A DNA stretch of 64,000 bases, taken from Bacteroidaceae bacterium. GTDB taxonomy: Bacteria; Bacteroidota; Bacteroidia; Bacteroidales; Bacteroidaceae. Below the pieces are notes generated by a model. That model was not told the origin of the DNA. It searched no databases and was given only the letters and a program-made list of their open reading frames with translations. Location of the stretch: positions 62,001 through 126,000 of the forward strand of contig JAFSAT010000018.1 in assembly GCA_017442185.1 (NCBI GenBank), written 5' to 3'. How positions within the stretch are numbered: the first letter of the stretch is position 1; each line of letters begins with the position of its first letter. The position numbers were made by a program, and so were the translations under genes. Positions 57,481 through 64,000 of this stretch are shown piece by piece.

Positions 57481-58191
57481 TCAATCGGGGTATACTGTCT
57501 TCTTAAAATCCCTGTGTGCCATCCACAGAAACAGTGCTCCTGTTATAAGCATGGCAATGGAAGAGAGTATTATTTCTCGCTGATTGTCAACCGGCATTGC
57601 GCTAATTCTCATGGTGCAATGAGGTACGACCTCTATAAATAATCTTATGAATAAAAGTCCAATTACGCTGCTGAACAGTGTCAGCGCCAGGCTGTTGGAT
57701 GCTCTTGCTGCAAAAAAGAGTGCCAACGTTGTCAATACGGCAGGTAGCAGAGCTATCGTTATTTCATGGATAACAGCACTCCCCTCTATGATGATTCTTA
57801 TTGCGCCGGGCAGCACAGGTTCGCTGTCGTGAATACCCGACAGATACATCATGCTCTCTAAAAGTATTGCAGTTATTAATCCGATTACTGTCAACAGAGT
57901 AGCTTGAATCATTTGTGAAGCAAACTTTTCGACTGACGAGGCGGGAAGCATTATCTGTTGCAATTTATTTCGCTCCTCCGAGTATGTCCAACTCCATGAA
58001 AATGTAATTATCATGCAAATTATTATGAAATTTACAGGGTCAGTCGCATCCTCTGTGCTTATAAATGTTGCCATAATACCTAATATCGAGTAAAGAGCCA
58101 TGATGTAGTATATAACCTTTTTGTTGTAGGTCAGGTTGTGCTCAATAAGCCATAGGCAGCGTTTTATGTTGAATCTGTCGCTATGTATCAT
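57481..58191 (-). CDS. ABC transporter membrane protein (paralogue of upstream gene)
   Basis: A 236-residue protein with about six hydrophobic helices. The opening RFNIKRCLWLIEHNLTYNKK resembles the KFNLKRCTYIIAQDFEFNRK opening of the gene just upstream, so the two are paralogues and may form a heterodimeric permease. The substrate is unknown. It starts 5 bp after the upstream gene. Confidence 0.78.
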   Translation of the reverse strand: MIHSDRFNIKRCLWLIEHNLTYNKKVIYYIMALYSILGIMATFISTEDATDPVNFIIICMIITFSWSWTYSEERNKLQQIMLPASSVEKFASQMIQATLLTVIGLITAILLESMMYLSGIHDSEPVLPGAIRIIIEGSAVIHEITIALLPAVLTTLALFFAARASNSLALTLFSSVIGLLFIRLFIEVVPHCTMRISAMPVDNQREIILSSIAMLITGALFLWMAHRDFKKTVYPD

Positions 58192-58196
58192 ATATT

Positions 58197-58970
58197 TTAT
58201 GCAATTTGTTTACGTTTGATAATGTGATAGATAATGAACCATGCAACGATTGTGAATATTATGGTGGCAATATTAACAATATCATCATCATAAAACAACT
58301 TCTGATAGATTTCTGTATTTAGTATTATAAATACGAATGTTGCAATTGCTATACTTGTTTTTATCCACGCGCCTTTCTTCCACACTGTTGAACCTAAGCA
58401 GTATGCGCTAAAAACAGCAGCGATATTGCATACTACCATTAGTGTTGAGCTGTAATCATTTGTTATTAAGCTTCTTACGTTGGGAGTCTCACCGATGATA
58501 TTTCTTGTTGCAATTAATGCGGTGTTGACATTAAGGGTCTCCTTTACCAATTGGAATGTGACTATTTCAAACAGAATAGACAGTTCGAGTATCAAATAAG
58601 CGCATAATCCTTTTACAACTAAGTTTGCCGTAATCTTTTCGAGCACTGTTGAGGGCTGCATCAAAAAGATATAATTCTTTTTTTTATTTCTTAGTGACGA
58701 TGCAAAGTCTGATGCTGCCATCGTAAGAAGCCCGAAATACATCAGACTTCCCAAGGCATTATAGTATATGTCGTAACAGCGTAAGAAGAAAAATTCGGGA
58801 GCATCGATTTTGCTGCACTGATAATCATAATAAAGCATCATTGTCAAGGGTAATTGCATTGCCACAATGCAGGCGATGGCATACAGTGTATAGAGTTTTC
58901 TGTTAAATTCAAAATCCTGTGCTATAATGTATGTGCAACGCTTGAGGTTGAATTTATCAATGTCTTTCAT
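58197..58970 (-). CDS. ABC transporter membrane protein
   Basis: A 257-residue protein with about six hydrophobic helices, lying between the ATPase gene (39 bp upstream) and its paralogue. No family name is recognised beyond the ABC-2-like arrangement. Together with the two neighbours it would form one transporter. Confidence 0.78.
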   Translation of the reverse strand: MKDIDKFNLKRCTYIIAQDFEFNRKLYTLYAIACIVAMQLPLTMMLYYDYQCSKIDAPEFFFLRCYDIYYNALGSLMYFGLLTMAASDFASSLRNKKKNYIFLMQPSTVLEKITANLVVKGLCAYLILELSILFEIVTFQLVKETLNVNTALIATRNIIGETPNVRSLITNDYSSTLMVVCNIAAVFSAYCLGSTVWKKGAWIKTSIAIATFVFIILNTEIYQKLFYDDDIVNIATIIFTIVAWFIIYHIIKRKQIA

Positions 58971-59009
58971 GCGGATTGGTCTTTTAGCGTATAATTATAT
59001 GTGTATCTT

Positions 59010-59846
59010 TTATTCTCGGAATAGTTTTGCTATCTTCTCACGCTCCGATAGTGTGGCATTGAAGAGTAGTTCAATGTCTATGCGGCTCTCTCTTCCGCTT
59101 GTGTTACGCATCAGGATGTTGTTTCCGTTTATGCCCGGTTGTGCAAAAATAACCTCTTCGCCCTCTTCTTCGCTGCTTCGGTCGGTAAACAGTAATTTGT
59201 CGCTTATCTGTTCGGTGTCGGCGTTGAGTAGTACGTTATTACCATCTATTATTAAAATGTGGTCGAGCATGCTGTCGATGTCTCTCACTTGATGTGTGGA
59301 TATTATGACAGACTTTTCGTCGCTCATTCCCATTGCTATTGCTTTTCTAAATCTGCTTTTTGAGGGTATGTCAAGTCCGTTGGTTGGCTCGTCCAATGCC
59401 AGAAAGTCTACATTCGTGGCAAGTGCAAAGCATATAAAGGCTTTCTTCTTTTGTCCCATTGATAGTTCTCCTAAACGTATATCTTCGGGCATATTGAATA
59501 CATTCAGGCAACTTATTAATTGCTCGTGACTGAATTTCGGATAGAATGGAGCTGTAACCTTGGCATATTTTTTAAGAGTTATGTCGGGCAGCTCGAACTC
59601 TTCGGGCACTATGAACATCTTTTGCAGAGTGGAGGGACGGCGCTCTGCAACGTTCGTATCATGCAGCAGCACCTCTCCCTGCCACGGACGCAGCAGGCCG
59701 CTCATCAGGTAGAGCAGTGTGCTCTTTCCTGTACCGTTTACTCCCAACAGCCCTGTCACTCTGCCTTTCTTCACAGTTAGCGATAATTTGTGGAAGATTG
59801 GATTTTTCTTCTTGTAACCGAATGATAATTGTTTGATTTCAATCAT
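59010..59846 (-). CDS. ABC transporter ATP-binding protein
   Basis: A 278-residue ATPase: Walker A GVNGTGKSTL near residue 35, signature LSMGQKKKA near 128, Walker B DFLALDEPTNGLD near 145 and switch His in STHQVRD near 181. A C-terminal extension (about 215-278) follows the ATPase core. It resembles the ATPases of YtrABCDEF and similar GntR-controlled export systems. First gene of an operon with two permease genes and the regulator. Confidence 0.92.
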   Translation of the reverse strand: MIEIKQLSFGYKKKNPIFHKLSLTVKKGRVTGLLGVNGTGKSTLLYLMSGLLRPWQGEVLLHDTNVAERRPSTLQKMFIVPEEFELPDITLKKYAKVTAPFYPKFSHEQLISCLNVFNMPEDIRLGELSMGQKKKAFICFALATNVDFLALDEPTNGLDIPSKSRFRKAIAMGMSDEKSVIISTHQVRDIDSMLDHILIIDGNNVLLNADTEQISDKLLFTDRSSEEEGEEVIFAQPGINGNNILMRNTSGRESRIDIELLFNATLSEREKIAKLFRE

Positions 59847-59874
59847 AATAACCTTATTTTATTTAGTCCGTATT

Positions 59875-59898
59875 AGTGTATTAGTGAAATAGTACACT
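59875..59898. promoter_or_regulatory. Candidate GntR operator at the ABC operon start site
   Basis: The inverted repeat AGTGTATTA-GTGAAA-TAGTACACT has 9-base arms with one mismatch and a 6-base spacer. It begins one base after the minus-strand -7 box TACATTTG (59900-59907), so it covers the expected transcription start. Binding by the linked YtrA-type regulator would block initiation; this is inference. Confidence 0.55.
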
Positions 59899-59976
59899 GC
59901 AAATGTATGGCAATAAAATTAAATATACAATAGATAATTGTGTTTTTTTGAAATTATTTTTTAATATGTGAATAAA

Positions 59977-60008
59977 ATAGCAGGCAACCAAAAAAAGTTG
60001 CCTGCTAT
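59977..60008 (-). terminator. Terminator of nifJ
   Basis: A 12-bp perfect stem ATAGCAGGCAAC/GTTGCCTGCTAT with an 8-base loop, 25 bases past the nifJ stop. On the minus strand it is followed by TTTTATT, giving a U-rich tail. Confidence 0.85.
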
Positions 60009-60032
60009 ATTTATATTATGGGAATGGGGCTT

Positions 60033-63000
60033 TTATTCGTTGCTCCAGTCCATCTTAGCCATGCGCTGGTAGCTTGCGTAGCGCTTCTTGGCCATTCCTT
60101 CGGCAGCATTGAATAGTTCTTGTGCCTCTGTGGGGAACTGCTTGGCAAGTGATGCGTAGCGAACTTCTCCTTGCAGGAACTCTTGGAACTTATCCCATTG
60201 CGGCTCTTTGCTGTCGAGTGTGAAGGGGTTCTTGCCCTCATCCTCAAGAGCGGGGTTGTAGCGCCACAAGTGCCAGTAGCCACACTCAACGGCGGCAGCC
60301 TGCTCGGCCTGTGCTTTGCCCATGCCCTTGCGTATACCGTGGTTTATACATGGTGCGTATGCTATTACAAGAGAGGGACCGGGATAGGCTTCAGCCTCGC
60401 GTATAGCTTTAAGGCATTGGTCGTAGCTTGCGCCCATGGCAATTTGTGCAACGTATACGTAGCCGTATGTTGTTGCAATCATGCCGAGGTCTTTCTTGCG
60501 TATGCGCTTGCCGGCTGCTGCAAATTTGGCTATCGCGCCAAGAGGTGTCGATTTTGATGCCTGGCCACCGGTGTTAGAGTATACCTCTGTGTCGAGTACA
60601 AGAATATTGAGATCCTCGCCCGATGCAATAACGTGGTCAAGACCTCCGTAACCTATGTCGTATGATGCGCCGTCGCCGCCGATAATCCACTGTGAGCGCT
60701 TTACAAGGTACTGCTTGATGTTGAGTATCTCTTTGCATTTATCGCATGTGCAAGCCTCACATTCTGCAATTATGGCAGGTGCAACCTCTTTTGTTATGTC
60801 TGAGCTGTTACTGTTCTCTATCCAACGTTGTGCAAGAGCCTTGAGGTTGTCGTTGCAGCATTCGCAGCTTTGTACCTCGGTGAGCAAACGCTCTAAGCGT
60901 GCACGCATCTTATTTTCGGCGAGCTTCATTCCAAGACCAAATTCGCAGAAGTCCTCGAACAGTGAGTTTGCCCATGCGGGGCCTTCGCCATTCTCGTTGG
61001 TTGTGTAGGGTGTAGAGGGAACCGATGCTGAATATATTGATGAGCATCCTGTTGCGTTTGCCACAATCTCATGGTCGCCGAAAAGTTGGCTCAGCAGTTT
61101 GACGTATGGTGTTTCGCCGCAACCCGAGCATGCTCCCGAGAATTGGAAGAGGGGAGTGGCAAACTGTGAATTCTTGGGATTGCTCTTGATATCCACAAGC
61201 GATTGCTTGCTCTTTACATTCTTCACACAGTAGTCCCAGTTGGCTGCCTCACCGCGCTGCTCTTCAAGAGATACCATTGTGAGGGCTTTACCGCCGAGCT
61301 TGGGATTGCCGGGACATACATCTACGCAGTTGCTGCAACCAAGGCAGTCGAGTACGCCCACCTGTATGCGGAATTGCATGCCTTTGAGTGCTGCGGGGGC
61401 TTTCATTTCGAGCTTTGCTGCGTCAAGGCCTGCTGCCTCTTGCTCGTCCATTACAAAGGGGCGGATGCAAGCGTGAGGACAAACGTATGAACAGCGGTTG
61501 CACTGTATACAGTTCTCGGGATTCCATTTGGGAACGAATGCGCTTACGCCACGTTTTTCGTATGTCGAGGTGCCGCAAGGCCATGTACCATCTTCGATAC
61601 CTGTGAAGGCTGATACGGGCAGAAGAGCACCGTCCTGTGCGTTTATGGGGCGTACAATGTTCTTTATAAAGTCGGGCTCGTCGCGCTCAACGGGTGCGTC
61701 GGCCGGCAGATTGCTCCATGCGGGGTCGATTGTGAGCTGTTTGTACTCGCCGCCGCGGTCTACTGCTGCATTATTCTTGTCTACTATATCCTGACCCTTC
61801 TTGCCGTATGACTTAACGATGAACTTCTTCATCTGCTCTATTGCAAGGTCTACGGGAATTACGCCTGTGATGCGGAAGAATGCGCTCTGAAGGATGGTGT
61901 TTGTGCGGTTGCCAAGACCAATCTCCTGTGCAATCTTTGTGGCGTTGATATAGTAAACTGTGATGTTGTTGTCTGCAAAATATTTCTTTATGTTATTGGG
62001 CAGATGGTTGGCAAGCTCCTCACCGTTCCATACGGTGTTCAGCAGGAATGTTCCGCCCTTCTGCAATCCGCGAATAACATCGTACATGCGCAGGTAGGCC
62101 TGAACGTGGCATGCTACAAAGTTGGGGGTGTTCACAAGGTATGTGCTGCGTATGGGTTTGTCGCCGAAACGCAGGTGAGAGCATGTGAAGCCTCCCGATT
62201 TCTTTGAGTCGTATGAGAAATATGCCTGACAGTGTTTGTCGGTGTTCTCACCGATAATCTTGATTGAGTTTTTGTTTGCACCCACTGTTCCGTCGGCACC
62301 AAGACCGTAGAATTTAGCCTCGAACATGCCGTCTACAACAGCTATCTCCTCTTTCTTGGGAAGTGAGGTGAATGTTACGTCGTCCACAATACCCAATGTG
62401 AAATGATTTTTAGGCATGGAAAGTGCAAGATTCTCGTAAACTGCCATTATCATGGCCGGGGTTGTGTCGTTTGAGCCGAGACCGAAGCGACCGCCTACGA
62501 TTGTGGGGTTAATGGCCTTTAGCTCTTCGCATGATGAGAATGCTTCAACTACATCAAGATAGAGGGGCTCGCCATTGCTTCCGGGCTCTTTTGTGCGGTC
62601 GAGAACTGCTATGCGCTTAACGCTCTTGGGCATTACTGCTGCAAGATACTTTAACGAGAATGGACGGTAGAGGTGTACGCTCACCAAACCTACTTTCTCG
62701 CCACGTGCGGTCATATAGTCGATAGCCTCTTTTGTTGCCTCTGTGGCCGAACCCATTACTACTATCACGCGGTCGGCATCCTCGGCACCGTAATAGGTGA
62801 AAGGAGCATAGTTGCGACCTGTTATTTCAGAAATTTGACGCATGTAGTCGGCTACAATTTCGGGCACTGCATCGTAATATGGGTTGACGCTCTCTTTGTG
62901 TGTAAAGAAAGTTTCGGGATTCTCTGCTGTACCACGTGTAACCGGCGACGAGGGGCTGAGTGCTCTGTCGCGGAATGCCTGTATGCCGTCCCAGTCTACC

Positions 63001-63587
63001 AGCGGAGCAATCTCATCTTGCTCTATCATCTCGATTTTCTGAATCTCGTGTGATGTGCGGAATCCGTCGAAGAAGTTTATAAATGGTATTCTGCTCTTTA
63101 GTGTTGCAAGGTGTGCCACTGCCGAAAGATCCATTACCTCCTGCACCGAGCCTTCGCAGAGCATGGCAAAGCCGGTCTGACGGCAGGCCATAACATCCAT
63201 GTGGTCGCCGAATATACATAGTGAACTGCCTGCAAGTGAGCGGGCCGATACGTGGAATACGCTGGGGAGTAGTTCGCCTGCAATCTTATACATGTTGGGA
63301 ATCATAAGCAGCAGACCCTGCGATGCAGTGAATGTAGTGGTGAGAGCACCGGCCTGTAATGAGCCGTGCAATGCTCCTGCGGCACCTCCTTCTGATTGCA
63401 TCTCCTGAACAGATACAACCTCGCCAAAGAGGTTCTTGCGGCCCTGAGCTGCCCACTCGTCGATGTACTCAGCCATTGGCGATGAGGGAGTGATGGGGTA
63501 GATTGCCGCTACTTCGGAAAACATGTAGGCAATGTGTGCTGCCGCTTGATTTCCGTCACAAGTAATGAATTTCTTTGCTTTTGTCAT
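60033..63587 (-). CDS. nifJ: Pyruvate:ferredoxin (flavodoxin) oxidoreductase
   Basis: A 1,184-residue homodimeric-type PFOR, which oxidises pyruvate with CoA to acetyl-CoA and CO2 and reduces ferredoxin. Domains in order: the pyrimidine-binding domain (PITPSSPMAEY near 31), domain II and the gamma/EKR part (about 260-650). Two [4Fe-4S] ferredoxin motifs follow, CxxCxxCxxxC at 693-703 and 748-758. Cys820 and Cys823 of CSGCGE ligate the third cluster. The TPP/Mg site GDGASYDIGYGG and DTEVYSNTGGQ completes it. All cofactor motifs are intact. It is monocistronic, with a terminator after it and a promoter box at 63698-63705. Confidence 0.97.
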   Translation of the reverse strand: MTKAKKFITCDGNQAAAHIAYMFSEVAAIYPITPSSPMAEYIDEWAAQGRKNLFGEVVSVQEMQSEGGAAGALHGSLQAGALTTTFTASQGLLLMIPNMYKIAGELLPSVFHVSARSLAGSSLCIFGDHMDVMACRQTGFAMLCEGSVQEVMDLSAVAHLATLKSRIPFINFFDGFRTSHEIQKIEMIEQDEIAPLVDWDGIQAFRDRALSPSSPVTRGTAENPETFFTHKESVNPYYDAVPEIVADYMRQISEITGRNYAPFTYYGAEDADRVIVVMGSATEATKEAIDYMTARGEKVGLVSVHLYRPFSLKYLAAVMPKSVKRIAVLDRTKEPGSNGEPLYLDVVEAFSSCEELKAINPTIVGGRFGLGSNDTTPAMIMAVYENLALSMPKNHFTLGIVDDVTFTSLPKKEEIAVVDGMFEAKFYGLGADGTVGANKNSIKIIGENTDKHCQAYFSYDSKKSGGFTCSHLRFGDKPIRSTYLVNTPNFVACHVQAYLRMYDVIRGLQKGGTFLLNTVWNGEELANHLPNNIKKYFADNNITVYYINATKIAQEIGLGNRTNTILQSAFFRITGVIPVDLAIEQMKKFIVKSYGKKGQDIVDKNNAAVDRGGEYKQLTIDPAWSNLPADAPVERDEPDFIKNIVRPINAQDGALLPVSAFTGIEDGTWPCGTSTYEKRGVSAFVPKWNPENCIQCNRCSYVCPHACIRPFVMDEQEAAGLDAAKLEMKAPAALKGMQFRIQVGVLDCLGCSNCVDVCPGNPKLGGKALTMVSLEEQRGEAANWDYCVKNVKSKQSLVDIKSNPKNSQFATPLFQFSGACSGCGETPYVKLLSQLFGDHEIVANATGCSSIYSASVPSTPYTTNENGEGPAWANSLFEDFCEFGLGMKLAENKMRARLERLLTEVQSCECCNDNLKALAQRWIENSNSSDITKEVAPAIIAECEACTCDKCKEILNIKQYLVKRSQWIIGGDGASYDIGYGGLDHVIASGEDLNILVLDTEVYSNTGGQASKSTPLGAIAKFAAAGKRIRKKDLGMIATTYGYVYVAQIAMGASYDQCLKAIREAEAYPGPSLVIAYAPCINHGIRKGMGKAQAEQAAAVECGYWHLWRYNPALEDEGKNPFTLDSKEPQWDKFQEFLQGEVRYASLAKQFPTEAQELFNAAEGMAKKRYASYQRMAKMDWSNE

Positions 63588-63672
63588 AGTGCAATAATTT
63601 TATGAAATGTATTATATGTTATTCAAAATCAATGGGTTATTTGTGTCTATCCTGTCAGATTTTTTGGATATC

Positions 63673-63689
63673 TTGTGTGTGTGACACAA
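63673..63689. promoter_or_regulatory. Palindrome downstream of the nifJ -7 box
   Basis: TTGTGT-GTGTG-ACACAA, a 17-base perfect palindrome-like site (6-base arms) just downstream of the minus-strand -7 box TAATTTTG (63698-63705). It resembles sites of redox or Crp/Fnr-type regulators, but the spacing differs by one from the common Rex and HcpR forms. Confidence 0.35.
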
Positions 63690-63697
63690 AAAACGTA

Positions 63698-63705
63698 CAA
63701 AATTA
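63698..63705 (-). promoter_or_regulatory. -7 box for nifJ
   Basis: TAATTTTG on the minus strand matches TAnnTTTG; the leader would be about 105 bases. Confidence 0.5.
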
Positions 63706-63770
63706 CAAAATAATTCCGATATTAAGCCGTTTGGAGCGTGAAAATGAGTACTTTTGTGATATTTTTCGAT

Positions 63771-64000
63771 ATGAGAGCTGAAAGAAATATTTTTTTATTA
63801 TTGTTTCTGTTCATTTTAGGAACAGCAATCTATGCGCAAAGGATAAATTCTCCAAAGTATGAGTATCGTGCTGTGTGGGTGACTACTATCGAGAATCTTG
63901 ATTGGCCTCGTACACAGGTGAAGACGTTTGCCGATATTGAGGTGCAGAAACGCGAACTTGCACAGATGCTCGACAGTCTGCGTATGCTGAACGTGAATAC
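63771..64000 (+). CDS. GHL10-type glycoside hydrolase, N-terminal part (cut by window end)
   Basis: The first 76 codons of a gene that continues beyond the window. A signal peptide (about 1-22, ending IYAQ) is followed by KYEYRAVWVTTIENLDWPRT and MLDSLRMLNVNT, the opening of the GHL10 (DUF187) family of putative glycosidases of the TIM-barrel type. An in-frame ATG nine codons upstream (63744) is possible, but the -7-like box TACTTTTG (63749-63756) lies between the two, which favours the later start. Divergent from nifJ. Confidence 0.8.
   Translation, partial: MRAERNIFLLLFLFILGTAIYAQRINSPKYEYRAVWVTTIENLDWPRTQVKTFADIEVQKRELAQMLDSLRMLNVN

Overview
The window comes from a Bacteroidota genome, almost certainly order Bacteroidales. 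Evidence: a 2,462-residue SprA (the outer-membrane translocon of the type IX secretion system, T9SS); two secreted BNR proteins with T9SS C-terminal sorting domains; BspA-like leucine-rich-repeat surface proteins; repeated upstream boxes matching the Bacteroidota -7 element TAnnTTTG with no obvious Shine-Dalgarno sequences; a tRNA without encoded CCA; and pyruvate:ferredoxin oxidoreductase, as expected of an anaerobe. No complete insertion sequence, phage or CRISPR array was seen. Family names come from recognising sequence motifs; no database search was run.

Layout. 1-6.4 kb: cutC, a transglutaminase-like lipoprotein, an mgtC-like gene with an 88-bp tandem promoter repeat, and an ABC exporter. 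6.5-14.5 kb: ruvA and sprA. 14.5-23.9 kb, minus strand: an RmlD-like reductase, a TonB-dependent receptor and two paralogous BNR/T9SS cargo proteins. 24-32.2 kb: L-serine dehydratase, a DUF4491 membrane protein, two BspA-like LRR genes (the first broken by one in-frame TGA) and a Kdo-kinase-like gene starting at TTG. 32.4-35 kb, minus strand: YfcE-like phosphodiesterase, cytidylate-kinase-like protein, MATE transporter. 35.2-41.1 kb: mnmA-xseA-xseB, ilvE, trmB, mrp. 41.2-44.4 kb, minus strand: lpxK-pnp-thiL-small membrane protein. 44.9-47.5 kb: tRNA-Ser(GGA), then exbB, a membrane protein and two exbD. 47.6-48.9 kb: thyA-folA. 49.3-57.0 kb: rsmF-like methyltransferase, dsbD, GH3-family protein, Ig-like lipoprotein and DUF3108 protein. 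57.1-59.9 kb, minus strand: an ABC transporter with a YtrA-type GntR regulator. 60.0-63.6 kb: nifJ. The right edge cuts a GHL10-type glycoside hydrolase.

How genes work together. SprA would export the two BNR proteins. The exbB/exbD set could energise TonB receptors such as the one here. LpxK and the Kdo-kinase-like protein act on lipid A and LPS core. ThyA and FolA form the dTMP/folate cycle, and XseA/XseB form exonuclease VII.

The least expected signals are non-coding. A promoter-bearing cassette of about 75-88 bp recurs, always in the same orientation, upstream of mgtC, the RmlD-like gene and lpxK. A structured leader begins where the lpxK transcript should start. A short MITE-like element with AGAAGCTGTTTAAATTT ends occurs between xseA and xseB and upstream of thyA. 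Face-to-face promoters lie between the MATE gene and mnmA. A near-palindromic operator sits at the start site of the GntR-associated ABC operon.
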